In this document: piece after piece, positions 22,068 to 33,872 of the stretch
Position numbering within the stretch: the stretch's first letter is position 1
Layout of the letters: each line of letters begins with the position of its first letter
The notes under the pieces: generated by a model
Told to the model about the DNA's origin: nothing
Database searches by the model: none
Seen by the model: the letters and a program-made list of their open reading frames with translations, nothing else
From: Nipponacmea schrenckii
Taxonomy: Eukaryota; Mollusca; Gastropoda; Lottiidae
DNA length: 64,000 nucleotides
Assembly (NCBI GenBank): GCA_030562195.1
Contig: CM060199.1
Span: forward strand, 23,084,338-23,148,337
Reading direction: 5' to 3'
Made by a program: the position numbers and the translations under genes

Positions 22068-24006
22068 CAGCGACAAAGAGGTAATAGGGCCCTAAAATAG
22101 TCCCCCTGTTTAAATTGGCTTAACAGCCCCGATTATTTGGGGTTTACCAGTTATTGAAAGTGCATCAAAAAAATTCTCTATTAATGCCTCTCCCCTTAAT
22201 TGAGCAAGTTGTTAATAACACTAAAAAAAACCATCTGAAAAACTAGACAATTGGACAATATGGACTCGGGGGTAAAATTTCGGGTGTCGAAAGAAACTTA
22301 ATGGAATCAAGAAAAATTTTAAATTGGTTTGACAAATAGGTTTAAATAACCATTTTAAAAGGGTCTTCGGACACCAAAAATTTCAGAATAACCCATTTTC
22401 CCAAAAATTATTGTTCATTCCTTACTATGTGAAAAGTTTTTTTTTAAAGTAGCTAAAATTTTTGCCCAACAATTACGTTTTCCCAGTTTTAAAAAATTTT
22501 TAGGCGATGTAATGAAGATTTAAAACGATAGAGTGCCAACCTCTTAAAAATCGTAGTTACTTTTTTAAAAAACTGAAAAGTTTTCCCTTCGAGTTTAAAA
22601 CCCCCTTGAAAAAGGCTAAAATGTAAACCCTCATTCAGTATAAATCCACCCTTTTTTACAATACATTTGTCAATTATCCCTTAACCAACTTAAATGAATC
22701 TTTTTCTTTTTTTATATTTTTCCCATCATTTATTTTTGAAGTATTTTTTTCCCATTATTTAAAAATAATATTATTACCCCTTTTAATTATTTTCCTTTTT
22801 TTCTTTGGGCGGGTAGTTTTAAATACACTGGGCTGGTTCTGAAATAGAAAGGTTTGACACATCGGTTTATGCCATATTGTTTAATTACTTATTTAAAATT
22901 CGTTTTCCCAAAAATCTTTTTATTTTTTTTTTAAAATTTATTTTTTTAAAATATTTCTTTTTTTTTCGTTTTACATTTATTTTTTTAAATTAAAATTTAC
23001 CTTGATTTATTATCATTTTTTCAGGAAAATTTTTTAAGCTTTTTTTTTTTATTATTATTTTTTTTTATATTTTTTTTTTTTTTTTTATCCTTTTTTTAAA
23101 AATTTATTTTTTTTTTTTTAGAAATTTTTTCATTATCATTATGTTTTTGTATCTTTTTATAATCTTCCTTACTTTTTTATAAAACCCTTTAAACACAAGC
23201 TCCAAATGTAAGTAAGTTTGAGGTTGGTTTGTTTATAGAGTTTAATTACTTAAATCTTTTTTTTATCTTTTTATCTTTATTTTTTTAAATTTTTTTATTT
23301 TCATTTTTTATTTTTTCATTTTAATTCTAATTTTTTTTGATTTATTTATAATTTTTTTTTAGTTCATTTAATGAAAATCTTTTTTTTTTATTATTTTTTT
23401 AATTTTTTTTTTTTTTTTTTTATAAAATTTTTTAATTTTTTTTTTTCCCCAGAAACTTCTCATACCTAATTGTATAATTTACCTCAATTCATCCCCCGGA
23501 TTTAATCCACCATGGATTTCGAATAAAAAGTTATGTATGGGGGAGGGGGGTTGGGGCTTATTTTTATTTTTTTTGTTAAATCTTTTCACAATTTCCTTTT
23601 AATTAACGAAAAGGGGATCTTTAAAAATTCCTTGACCCCAAGAAGTTTTGGATGGATTTTACATTTGTTAACTAAAACAGTATCAATAATTGGACGATTT
23701 TAAAAATCTGCGCCTGGTTCCCCTTCTAATCTTTTCTTTAAATTTTTTTTTTATTATTTTTCATTGTAAGTGTTCCTGACCATCTTTATATAATCTAGGT
23801 GATTTTAATGTGTTTTTTTAACAGAAATCCTTCATCTACTTTCCCAATTGAAATCTTTCAACTCATTTAAAATTTTTTAAACCCAATTAGCCCAAATAAA
23901 GAAAGGTTATGTCTGGAAGAATTGCTTTTAGAGAGTTGGTTGAGGTTTTCATTTTTCCTTATTAAAATCATTTTTTCACAGTTTAAATTTTTTAAGTTCT
24001 GAGTTT
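22068..24006. other. Corrupted consensus corresponding to LINE 18555-20390
   Basis: This 1.9-kb stretch occupies the position of the ORF1-ORF2 spacer and endonuclease region but matches only in scrambled shreds of 10-30 bases. Examples are a shred of ORF1 (TTTCGGGTGTCG near 22280), spacer shreds (CTCTATTAATG near 22170) and endonuclease shreds (CCCGGATTT near 23495). Inserted homopolymers (TTTTT, AAAA, CCCC) lie between them. I read it as low-quality long-read consensus, not genome sequence. Do not annotate genes here. Confidence 0.75.
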
Positions 24007-24802
24007 CATAACCCAGTGGTTATCTCCCTTAAAATTCCTGACCCCAACAACTTTTGTTTTGATAGACAAATCTGGGACTACAATAGGAGGGATATTAATC
24101 TTTTAAATAGAAAAATTCCTCAATTTGATTGGAACCCTATCTTCTCGGATTCTCATGACATTGATGCCATGGTTTCAAATTTCACGTTAAAATTATATGG
24201 CATGATACAAGATTCGATCCCAAATAAAATCGTGACTATTAGACCTAAAGACCCTCCCTGGATTAATAATTTTCTACGTCGAATTATTCGTAAGAGAAAT
24301 AGATTTCACAGAAAAGCTAAGCTACTAAATAACGTACAAGCATGGGCTGATTTTCGAAAATATAGAAACTACGTCATAGGGGAAATAAGAAAAACTAAAA
24401 AGAATTATATCGAAAAATTGGAAACGAACATAAATAACTCAAAATTTCTTGATGCCGATTGGTGGAGACTAATGAAAAATTTTTCAGTAAAACATGGTAA
24501 CAATTCCAATTCTATTCCTACCCTGAAATCGGGTGACCGATTGATATATTCAAATAAAGATAAAACTGAAGCCTTTAATAACTACCTTATTAGCCAATTC
24601 CTTGAATTTAACAATGATAACCCTCCATATATCCAACCTAATGATATCGAAATTGAACCTCTTTCTGTACAACATGATGACATCGTTAAGATTATTTCCT
24701 CCCTCAAAAGTAAGAAGTCTTGTGGTCCTGACAAAATCAATAGTTTCGTCCTTAACCCTTTAACTGCCGAATATATTTTGAGAAAATTGACATTTTGTGT
24801 TA
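24007..24802 (+). pseudogene. LINE ORF2 linker, second copy, directly 5' of the piggyBac
   Basis: Open in one frame from VVISLKIPDPNNFCFDRQIW to RKLTFCV at the piggyBac junction. It differs from 20391-21183 by a few residues (for example NRRDIN against NRMDIN) and lacks the two-base deletion, so it better represents the element. It contains the region between endonuclease and reverse transcriptase (DPPWINNFLRRIIRKRNRFH, KKSCGPDKINSFVLNPLT). After the piggyBac, the ORF resumes at 27606. Confidence 0.85.
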
Positions 24803-27605
24803 CCCTTTTTAAACGGCGTTTTGCTCAAAAACTGTGGGTTGTAGGTGCTTAGTGTCATTGAATAAAATGCTCAGTGATAATTGTATGTTACCATGGATAT
24901 ATTAATTTTTGTGACGTCATCATATTGTGACGTCATTGTGACATCCATATGTTCAAAATCTAAAATTAGTAGATTTTTTGTCAAAACATGGATTATTCAT
25001 CAATTTTTAAATGTATGAATATTTGTATTTTACCATGACACTGTTTATTTGCAACTTGTGCAAAAAATTGGATCATATCATTGCAACAATTGGACTTTTT
25101 TGTTCAATAAAGAAAAGTAATAGAAGAGATAAAACATTTTATCACCAACACAATATCAGAAGTAAACTTCATGTAAATCAAGTACAGGAATTTAAATTCA
25201 ACAATTGTAAACAACTAACAAATAACTGATTATGTGTGGCACCACATAATGAAGATAATAGAAGGGTAACAAATTTATCATAAACAAAATACAAGTAGTA
25301 AAATCCTTGCAAATCAACAAGTAGGGGGCCCACAGGAAATAAAATTCAACAATTGTAAACACCAATAAGAAGCTTTCAACTTCTTAAAACAATGATATTC
25401 TGTACATTCATGACCTGTCTAAATGACATTGTTTGAACAGTTTCATAGTGTGATAAATCTCATTACAAGGGGCAGCACAAAGTCCAACACAACATTGTCT
25501 ACATCTAAATTTTGTCTGCTTACGACCACAATTCCGAGAACGATCAGAACACACAATACAGTCTGGGCGATCAGATGTTTCATCCAGCCAATGCCTTCTT
25601 GATAATTTCTCTCCCAAGGGGCGTCCAACTTTATTCTCCTTCCTAGCAAAACCATCCAATAATGACAAACAAATATTCTGTAAATACGATTTCAAATCCC
25701 TGTTAGGTACACTACCTCGTCTAACTGACTTGTATATTATATGAGAATTTACCATACTAATACTCATTATAGCATTAAAAATACGGCTGTACCATTTTCT
25801 GGAACGATGTGGAAAGAGATAGGTTTTCATTCTTTGATCAGAGGTATCAACTCCCCCCATATAACTGTTGTATCCATCAACACAAACTGTTTTTTTTACA
25901 TCTCTAAAACCGGTCTCTGACTTTTTGCTTCTAATTTGTTTAGGAACGCAATCATTGTTATGGATAGTTGATAACATAGTAAGTCGTTTTGTATCTCTCC
26001 ATGCACATGCTAATAATTTACCACTTTTCATAAAAACTGGGTCATCACCTTTTTGGAGATTTAAATTATTTCTTTTCAAATCATTTGGCATACCCTTCCT
26101 GTTACAATTTACTGTGCCACACAATCCAGTTTCTTTTTCCAAAAGATCTTTAGCTAATGATGGGCTGGTGTAATAGCTATCCATTTACAGTTCATGACCT
26201 TTACCAGTGTAAGGAGTAACAAGTTCGGTGACAATTTGATGTGTAGCTCCTAACGGTTCATTTTCACATTCTGCAGTTTTACCAGTATACAAAAACCATC
26301 TCAAAACATAGGCTGTAGCAGAATCAGACAAAACAAATGCTTTATATCCATATTTATCAGGCTTATTTGGGTTATACTGAACTAGAGTACTTCGTCCCTT
26401 GAATGCGATTGTCATTTCATCTAAAGATAGTTTCTGTGATGGATAGTACATTTGTTCGAACAGTGGAATAACAGTATCAATAATTGGACGAATTTTAAAC
26501 AATCTGTCATGACCTGGTTCCCCACGTTCTATCTGGTCTTCATTATTTACAAAATGAAGAAACGATAAAATAATTTGAAATCTATTACGTGGCATCACCT
26601 TGTTGAAACCAGGAGTTTCTGTCAACCAAAGCTGTGACCAATAGTCCACAATTTCAGACTTGTCTACTAATCCCATAGCAAGATGTAATGCTACAAATGC
26701 CTTCATTTCCTGCATAGTAACATCATACCAGTCACGAAAACGGGATTTGGGGCTAAGAACATTAGCTTCCAAATATTGGTGTGCATACCGATTTGTTTCC
26801 TCCACAAGAATATTCCAAAACTGTTCATTTAGAAATAATGACAAAAAGTCTATGGGATCACCATTTTTCAAGTCAATGTTTCCTTTATATCCTACATTTT
26901 GTGTGAATTCAGGAAGCCATAATTCATTTTCAATAATTTCATCTAAAGGTGTCCATTCAAATTCAGGAGTAGTTGTATTGTTTTTTACACGTTTACGGCG
27001 TCCAACAACTGACAGTTTACGGGCTTTGTGTTGACCCTCACCTAAAAAATCGGAAACTTCAGGAATACAACTTTCATCATTATCAACATGAGCACTTTCC
27101 GAATCCGATGGCCAGTCGTCTTCAGATGGTAAAAATTCGCCCTCAGAATCACTATCAGCGTAGATATGAGTTATAACAGCTTCAACATTCAATTTTCGGG
27201 CCATTTTCAGGCCATTTTACATCAAACTACTACCATTTTCAATACAAATTTGATCGAAATACATGACAGCGAAATGTTTACATTGACGACTGCTATGTAG
27301 GCCACCTGCTGCGGTTCAATAGCCATCATTAGAGCCGTAATTTTCGCATCTATCTATAGCGTAATGACGCCATATTCACTCAAATTTTGTGACGTCTTTC
27401 CAAAAATATTACCGATTTTCAATCAAAATGTTTAGTATTTTAATAGAACAAACATGCATTTTTTTTTGTTTACAAATTACAACGGATATCAAAACCATGT
27501 TTTAATCATATCATCAACGTCTTTATACCCGTAGTTTCGTATTAATTTAAAGTGGCGGTCGCATGGGCAGAATGTCGCAATATTGCGACCGTGGCAGTTA
27601 AAGGG
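24803..27605 (-). mobile_element. piggyBac transposon, near-complete, inserted in LINE ORF2
   Basis: The left end CCCTTTTTAAACGG follows TTA (24800-24802) and the right end AAAGGG (27600-27605) precedes TTAA (27606-27609), the piggyBac signature; one A of the left TTAA is missing. Length is 2.8 kb. Subterminal features include a palindrome near the right end (GTCGCAATATTGCGAC, 27572-27587) and a pair of GTGACGTCA motifs near 24910-24935. It carries one transposase gene on the minus strand. It interrupts the LINE ORF2 codons, giving the relative age. Confidence 0.92.
25408..27204 (-). pseudogene. piggyBac transposase, full length with a single in-frame stop
   Basis: ATG at 27204 opens one continuous frame of 598 codons broken only by TAA at 26187-26185 (codon 340). 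The N-terminus is acidic. Catalytic Asp candidates are D262 (LDEMTIAFKGRS), D342 (MDSYYTSPSL, just after the stop) and D453 (GGVDTSDQRM), all present. The C-terminus has a Cys-rich zinc-binding domain (CIVCSDRS, CRQCCVGLCAAPC) used by piggyBac proteins to bind their ends. No frameshifts are seen, so inactivation was recent or the stop is a polymorphism or error. The next codon is ATG, so a C-terminal fragment alone could be made, but it would lack D262. Confidence 0.93.
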
Positions 27606-29363
27606 TTAAAGCAATCTCTGAATCAATTTCACATCCCCTCCTTACATTATTCCGTATCCAAATCATATTTCCCAAAAAGTTGGAAACTTGCGCACGTAAC
27701 ACTTATTTTTAAATCTGGTGACCGAAATTTATGTTGTAATTATAGGCCCATTTCACTCTTGAGCTCCCTAAGTAAAATTTTTGAATCAGTTATATGTAAT
27801 CATGTTCAAAATTTTATCGATTTTAACGATGTGCTATATAAACACCAGTCAGGTTTTCGTAAGAACGATTGTGCTGTGTTTCAGTTATGTGAAATGTACA
27901 ACTATATCTCTTCTTGTATAGACGAGGGCCACGAAATCAAAGCAATATTTTTCGACATACGCCGCGCCTTCGACAAAGTTTGGCATAAGGGCCTATTACA
28001 GAAACTTTTCTCCATTGGAATCCGCAATAATGTATATGATCTTATAAGAAATTATCTCACAGGTAGAGAGCAGTACGTGGTGTTGCCCGGAGCCATATCG
28101 TCGACTAAGTCTGTACTATCTGGAGTACCCCAAGGATCTATTTTAGGGCCACTAGTATTTTTGATATTTATTAATGATATTACTAGGGATATTGTTTCAA
28201 ATCTACGCCTTTTTGCAGATGATACTTCACTTTTTTTAACTCTTGATAATCCTCATAAGAACTTAAATACGATTAACAATGATCTAGAAAAAATTTTCAA
28301 TTGGTCAGAAACTTGGAAGGTCGAATTCAATCCTATTAAAACAGAAAGTATCACATTTAGTAGAAAAACCAGTCCATCTTGCCTCATTCCATCTTTCAAT
28401 AATACTTTATTACATGACGTTGCTTCCCATAAACACTTAGGAATTGTTTTCCAAAACGATTGTAAATGGGACTCTCAGGTTAACTATATAATTAGTAAAA
28501 CGAGTAAAATGATTGGTTGCTTGAGAAGCTACAAATATCGTCTATCACGTAAATCATTAACAATTTTATATACCTCTTATATTTTACCAATATTCGAATA
28601 TGCGGACATCGTTTGGGATAACATGACTAATTCTTTAAGTTTGAAAATTGAAAATCTCCATCTTGATGCATTGAGAACCATTACTGGCCTCCCCCGGGGG
28701 ACATCACACATTGCTCTCTACAGCGAATCAGGATTTGCGTCTCTGACTTCACGAAGACAAACTCATAAGCTAATCACTTTTTATAAAATGAAAAATAATT
28801 TGGCCCCTCCCTATCTATGTTCTTTACTACCATCATCACCTTCTAATCGTTATTCTTTTCGTAATAAAAACAATATCAGGCCAATACGCTGCCGAACGAC
28901 ATTTTATCAATCCACCTTTTTACCATCTACAATTAAAATTTCGAATGAATTAGATAACAATGTAACCAACGACCCCACTTTGTCAAGTTTTAAATCATTA
29001 GTGTATTCTAAATTTTTTCCTCCTCGCAAAAAAATCTACTGTTTTGGTGAACGTCAGTTTCAAATTACTCATGCTAAATTACGTTATGGAAAGAGCGAAC
29101 TTAATTATCATAGATATTTGATGCATATTCATGATAATCCTCTTTGTGCTTGCAACCTTGACCTTGAAACTTCTGAACATTTTCTCTTATTCTGTCCGTT
29201 GTTCTCAAACATAAGACTAAACACCATTAATCTCCTTCCTCCATTTTATAAAAACATTAATTGTCTGCTTTCTGGAAATGAAAACTTGTCACTTGACGAA
29301 AATTTGATTATATTTCATTCAGTAAAAAGGATTTGCGCTCAATCAAAAAGATTTGAGACTTAA
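27606..29363 (+). pseudogene. LINE ORF2, reverse transcriptase and C-terminal domain (3' half)
   Basis: It resumes after the TTAA. RT blocks in order: SYFPKSWKLAHVTLIFKSGD, NYRPISLLSSLSKIFE, HQSGFRKNDC, FFDIRRAFDKVWH (catalytic Asp), LSGVPQGSILGPLVFLIFIN, LFADDTSLF (catalytic FADD) and HLGIVFQND. The C-terminus has a Cys/His motif CACNLDLETSEHFLLFC, typical of CR1/L2-like ORF2 ends. A slip near 27640 separates the first residues from the main frame. From there to TAA at 29361-29363 the frame is intact. Confidence 0.92.
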
Positions 29364-29678
29364 CCAATAGTCACCTCCACTGGACGTTATTTATTTATTT
29401 ATTTAGTTATTTTTATTTATTTATTTATTTATTTATTTATTATCTATCTATTTATTTTCATTTATGTACATTGTATTTATATATATAAACCTTTGCTGCT
29501 TTCTCTTATCTGTATATTAGTTATTTTTAAAAATTTTGTTGCCTTTCTTAAAATGTAATTATTTTTCTTGGAAACGAATCAATATAAGCCTTTGGCTTGT
29601 TTTCGAATCCTATTCTTTTGAATTCTTATGAATTGTGACATATTTATGTGAATAAAATATTGTTTAAAAAAAAAAAAA
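29364..29678 (+). other. LINE 3' UTR with TTTA repeats and poly(A)
   Basis: TTTA microsatellite (29388-29458), an AATAAA at 29651-29656 and a terminal A-run against the target-site duplication. Confidence 0.85.
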
Positions 29679-29690
29679 AGTTTTTTAGTT

Positions 29691-29905
29691 ATTGGCCTTG
29701 ACTTAGTAAGATTGTGTCAAAATTTTATTGTGGGTTCAATAGAAGCTACAATTTTCAATGGATTTTGATGAAACTTGGTGTTTTTGAGTTTTTGCCCTTG
29801 ACTTCAATATCCATTTAGTGAATGTTTTTGATTCATTGCTCTATTTATTTTTCAAATGCAATGCTGCCAGTGGGCGTATGTTACCTTGCCTGGCAAGCTA
29901 TCTTT
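29691..29905 (+). mobile_element. Pearl-like element, copy E, 3' part with tail hairpin
   Basis: Continues the unit interrupted at 17212 (ATTGGCCTTGACTTAGTAAG) and ends with GTGGGCGTATGTTACCTTGC, then CTGGCAAGCTATCTTT. The tail palindrome is CTTGCC-T-GGCAAG. The DIRS frame resumes immediately, which fixes the 3' end to within about two bases. Confidence 0.88.
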
Positions 29906-29977
29906 ACCAAGTAAAGATAGTAGATAACTTAGTTCTTAATTTTCAGAAAATTATCGACAAATCTAGTATTACAATTA
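29906..29977 (+). pseudogene. DIRS-like reverse transcriptase fragment, part 2
   Basis: Short in-frame continuation (YQVKIVDNLVLNFQKIIDKS) of the DIRS frame cut at 16260, interrupted again at the TA of 29976-29977 by a small element. It joins in frame to 30981. Confidence 0.7.
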
Positions 29978-30980
29978 AGGGGGTTGACAACCTTATCGTA
30001 CGAGGTGTATTTCAATCAAGAAACGTATTAAGTTTATGTCCATTCTATTTGGCATTAAAAAAAACTCATCTAGTAAAAATTTTAGCTCAATCGCTTCAGT
30101 AGTTTGTCAGATATCGGTCCATAAAGATAATCTATTTATAGAACACAATGGGGTATTCCTCTATATAGACGTACAAATAACGCTGTCAGTTGACATTTTT
30201 GAGTGCTACGTCATCAGCTAAATAAACCTTCTCTACGTTTATCGTTCAGATTTGTATTGGGGGAATCCAGAAGTCACGTGATGTCCCATAAATCATAACG
30301 TCACATGTAAACATATATTTTATGATTGGTGGGTAGGGTTGTTTTGACATGTGCTAATTCATTGTTTTAGCAGTCCAATTGTGTGGTTATCAGTGCATAT
30401 CGATGCCTAAAAGGTGCTTAAAGATTTCTACAGCATGAAAGACAATCTTTTAACAACATGATCGTTAATTACGAAAGGTTTACATATGTTAGCAAAAGCA
30501 TATCTCGCTTACAATTTATCCGATTTCTACAAACTTTGGCTTCAGCTAAAGCTTACGATGTCCTCAATAACTTTACGTTGGCTTTTTTTTTATTTAATGA
30601 ATAGTTTTTTAAAAATTCAGTTTTTTCGTAAGTGCATACGCAAAATTTTGATTTCTATCAATATCTTAAAAACAAAACAAAATTTTCCAAAAAGCCAACG
30701 TAATGTTGTAGAGATAATGTAGACTTGTGTTGTGCAAAATTTCAACCTTCTATATTAAATAGTCTAGTAGATATGCTCATTTCTAATAATTGATGGTTTT
30801 TTTTTTGTCCATTTTTCATACCCTATTTCTCAAAGTTGAAATGTCATAAAGAAATAAATTTTACATTTATTGATCTCTGAAAGACCCCTCTTTCCATTGA
30901 TATTTAAATATTTCAGATAGGTGGAAAAGTAGTGGTTGAAATCGTCTATTTTTTGTACATAGGTTTAGGGTTGTCAACCC
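29978..30980. mobile_element. TA-flanked non-autonomous DNA element (MITE-like), about 1.0 kb
   Basis: The inverted ends GGGTTGACAACC (left, from about 29981) and GGTTGTCAACCC (right, to 30980) are flanked by TA (29976-29977 and 30981-30982). Removing the element plus one TA restores the DIRS reading frame, which confirms the boundaries. There is an internal inverted pair TACGTTGGCTTTTT (about 30571) and AAAAAGCCAACGTA (about 30690). No coding. TA duplication suggests a Tc1/mariner-like source. Confidence 0.8.
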
Positions 30981-32041
30981 TATCAAACAGGTAGCAGAAG
31001 TCATAGGCTTGATGGTTTCAACTTTCTCTGCTGTAGACCATGGTCCACTGTTCTATCGCAATTTAGAGTATGCAAAAATTGAAACTCTAAGAATAAATCG
31101 TGGTCAGTTCGACAGGGTTTGTAAGTGTAACCTCTCTTATGAGAAATGATCTCAGATGGTAGATAGAAAATCTGAGTACACAAAGTCGAACAATAATAAA
31201 AAAATAATCCCACGATGGTTATCACATCTGATTCCTCTCTAGCAGGGTGGGGTGCATGTTGTGGTACTGTAAGTATATGTGGTAAAATACCGTGATACAG
31301 AAAGAAACGACCACATTAATTTTTTAGAATTACTTGCTGTCTATCACGCATTAAGAGCTTTTTGTGTTGGTCAGTCTGATTCAAATGTCAAACTTATGGT
31401 AGAAAATACAACAGCAATGTCCTACATAAACAATATGGGTGGAACAAGATCGATAGCTTTGAATCATTTGGCCAAAGACATCTGGATCGGGTGCATTAAG
31501 CAGAACATATGGGTCTCTTCCGATCTGGTTAAAAGTATAAATAATATTGCTGATGTCCATTCAAGGAAATTTAATGACCAGTTACAATGCAAATTACATT
31601 CAACTGTGTTCCATGAAATCACAGAGCACTTTGGTACACCCAAAATTGACTTGTTTGCTACTCGTCTCAATACACATTTAGGTGTTTTTGCATCATGTAT
31701 CCGGATGCATCTTATACTAATGCTTTTTCATTTTGTTGGTCTGATATGTACTCATATGCTTTCCCTCATCTCAGCCTAATTGGAAGAACCTTACAGAAAG
31801 TTCGGACAGATCACTCACAAAGTTTAATGATAGTGCCCCTTTGGCCGACACAGTCCTGGTTTCCAGTCATCCTACAGGTGTTGTGTGCACCTCCACGAAT
31901 ATTGCCAAGGAATGCGAATCTACTAGGGATACCATCTACAGACAAATTACACTAACGTTAGCAGTGTGTCGTGTATCTAGGATGCAGTCATATTGCGAAA
32001 TTTTTCGTCAAGGGCTTGCGAATTCTATAATGTTTCCATGA
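30981..32041 (+). pseudogene. DIRS-like RT/RNase H region, part 3, degenerate
   Basis: Begins QVAEVIGLMVSTFSAVDHGP, then RNase H blocks TSDSSLAGWGACCG (catalytic Asp), INFLELLAVYHALRAF (catalytic Glu), NTTAMSYINNMGGTRS and IADVHSRKF, then the post-RNase H stretch KIDLFATRLN, FPHLSLIGRTLQKV and IVPLWPTQSWFP. These match DIRS/Ngaro-type polymerases. Frame changes near 31130, 31270, 31700 and 31790, plus stops, kill it. The tyrosine recombinase and terminal repeats expected of DIRS are not visible downstream. Confidence 0.82.
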
Positions 32042-33872
32042 ACACTAAACAGCGCTTCCTCTTATTCCGATTATAGTGAGGAATACAAGTGGTTGATGCG
32101 CTCCTTTGGAAAAAAAACTTGAGAATCGGTTCTCCTGTTGAACAATTCAATTGAGGTGCATAGGCACCAAGATCGCGTTTACAAGAAGTCTGAACAGACA
32201 GACCGGGTCACATTTCTATGCGGGACTAAAAAATAACTAAAATTAATCACCATTTAGAAATTAAACGTCTTTTACAGGCATTATCACAAACAAAAAACCA
32301 GTATAGACACTAACTACACAATACAAATTATTACAATAAAAAACAATAAAACTATATAACATCTATAAATATAATATTATAAATTAGCAAAAGCAAAGCA
32401 AAAAATAAACACCACAAAAGTAAAGTTGGACGACAAAGCTAATTTTAATTGAAATATTATAACTGAAAATATTTTAAAAAACATACTGTTACAGCTAACG
32501 TATATTTTAACTGAAAATATTTTAAACATATGCTATTATAGCCATATGCTATATATATCTACTAATAAAAGGTTATCACCTTTGAATTACATTTAGAGTA
32601 GATATAATATTATATTACACTATTATAGATATATTAAGTTGCTTATATTAAAGAGAAATATTATATCCAAAAAATAGTTTTCTTGCTGTATAATAAAGGT
32701 TAATTAAAAATGGAGCTACTAATCAGGCCAAATATTTTTTATTGAAACCTTTAGTATTTGCGTATTCTCTAGAATTCGACATTTTGCAGAAAACCACGCA
32801 GTAGTTTGAACACCTCCAACATAAACATAAATAACTTAATAAATAGTTTAAATAAGCTTTCAAATTGAATTTGATGTCCAACTCTGCTTCGCCTGTTGGG
32901 ATAATGAACCAAATTCGGTCTATATTTTTTCATAAATTTTCTAATTAACAATAGTTTTCATTGATAAAACCGTATATATTGATAATGCTAATAAAACATA
33001 ACACTAAATCAGTCAATTTCAGAACCTATCAATGGTTACGTAAGAAATGTTAAAATTTATCAAATTAAACATTATGATAAGCTGTTACAAAGATAATACC
33101 AATCTTACTAATAAAAGCTTTAACATCGAAATCCTCCAGATCATTAAGGTGAAGTGTTCGTGATATGATTTGACTCCATATTATATAGATTGCAGGAACT
33201 TCAAAGTATCTGATCATTTGGAGATGGCATAGGATAGCGAGGAATTTATCATAAATTCATACGAGGAATGTGGACGAATCAAATTCATGGCCAAAAGACC
33301 ACTGGACGGAATATGTATTTATAATTTGGTGAAATACAACTTATAAAAATTAACAGATTTGCAATCAAATAAAATCTTAATTACAGCTATCCATACCAAT
33401 TTTAATAATCAAAATCTGACGTCCAGTTTCTCATTAACTTAATTAAACATGTACATTAACAGTTTTAACAGCGTACATTTTTAAGGGGACCCATACAAAA
33501 GAACTTAATTATTTACATTAAGTGATCTAAATTTACTTTCAATAACAATAGAGTTTGTTAAAGTTTTAAATACAATTAAAAGCAGCCAATATGACTGATC
33601 TGTCAAAATCTATTAATTGTGCACTTGTTTGAATACTGCCCATGGTCAAGTTTCATTAAAATCAAGTGAATATTTTCCTCAAGGGGTATTCACAAACATA
33701 TTTTGACCAGATGTAGCCAGAAACTAAAAAACCATTCTATATAAATTTGTCAAATGATCACACCAATTGATAGAAATTGTGCTCAAGATATTTTGTCATG
33801 TTTTGAATAATTCAAGGTCAATAACTCAATAATTATTCTTATCTTCTACTTTGTTCACATACAATAGGTGTG
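32042..33872. other. AT-rich DNA without recognisable genes
   Basis: Strongly AT-rich, with short direct repeats such as ACTGAAAATATTTTAAA (about 32461 and 32507). From about 33600 it contains diverged reverse-oriented sentences of the pearl-like core (GGTCAAGTTTCATTAAAATC). No frame has family resemblance. Confidence 0.5.

Larger units (their letters stand above)
21202..24820 (+). repeat. Tandem duplicate of LINE 17686-21201
   Basis: From ATAATGGCC at 21202 the sequence repeats 17686 onward almost base for base to about 22067, then is garbled, then matches again from about 24007 to 24820. The first copy ends with 18 bp of the piggyBac left end (21184-21201) joined directly to ORF1 sequence, so the duplication arose after the piggyBac insertion, or in the assembly. 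Near-identity plus a corrupted middle favours an assembly artefact. Confidence 0.85.
17213..29678 (+). mobile_element. Non-LTR retrotransposon (CR1/L2-like LINE) with 12-bp TSD, interrupted by piggyBac
   Basis: Its 5' end (GGACTGAGACAAGATGGCGG) and 3' A-tail (29666-29678) are bounded by the perfect duplication AGTTTTTTAGTT (17201-17212 and 29679-29690). Order: 5' UTR, ORF1, T-rich spacer, ORF2 with endonuclease and reverse transcriptase, 3' UTR with AATAAA. Its native length is near 6 kb; the excess is a piggyBac insertion (24803-27605) and a tandem copy of 3.5 kb of its middle (21202-24820) that is probably an assembly artefact. Complete ends and TSD indicate a full-length insertion. Confidence 0.92.

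Noticed and set aside
24840..25400. Short plus-strand frame beside the piggyBac transposase
   Set aside because: Lies in the untranslated 3' region of the transposon, with no resemblance to known accessory proteins.
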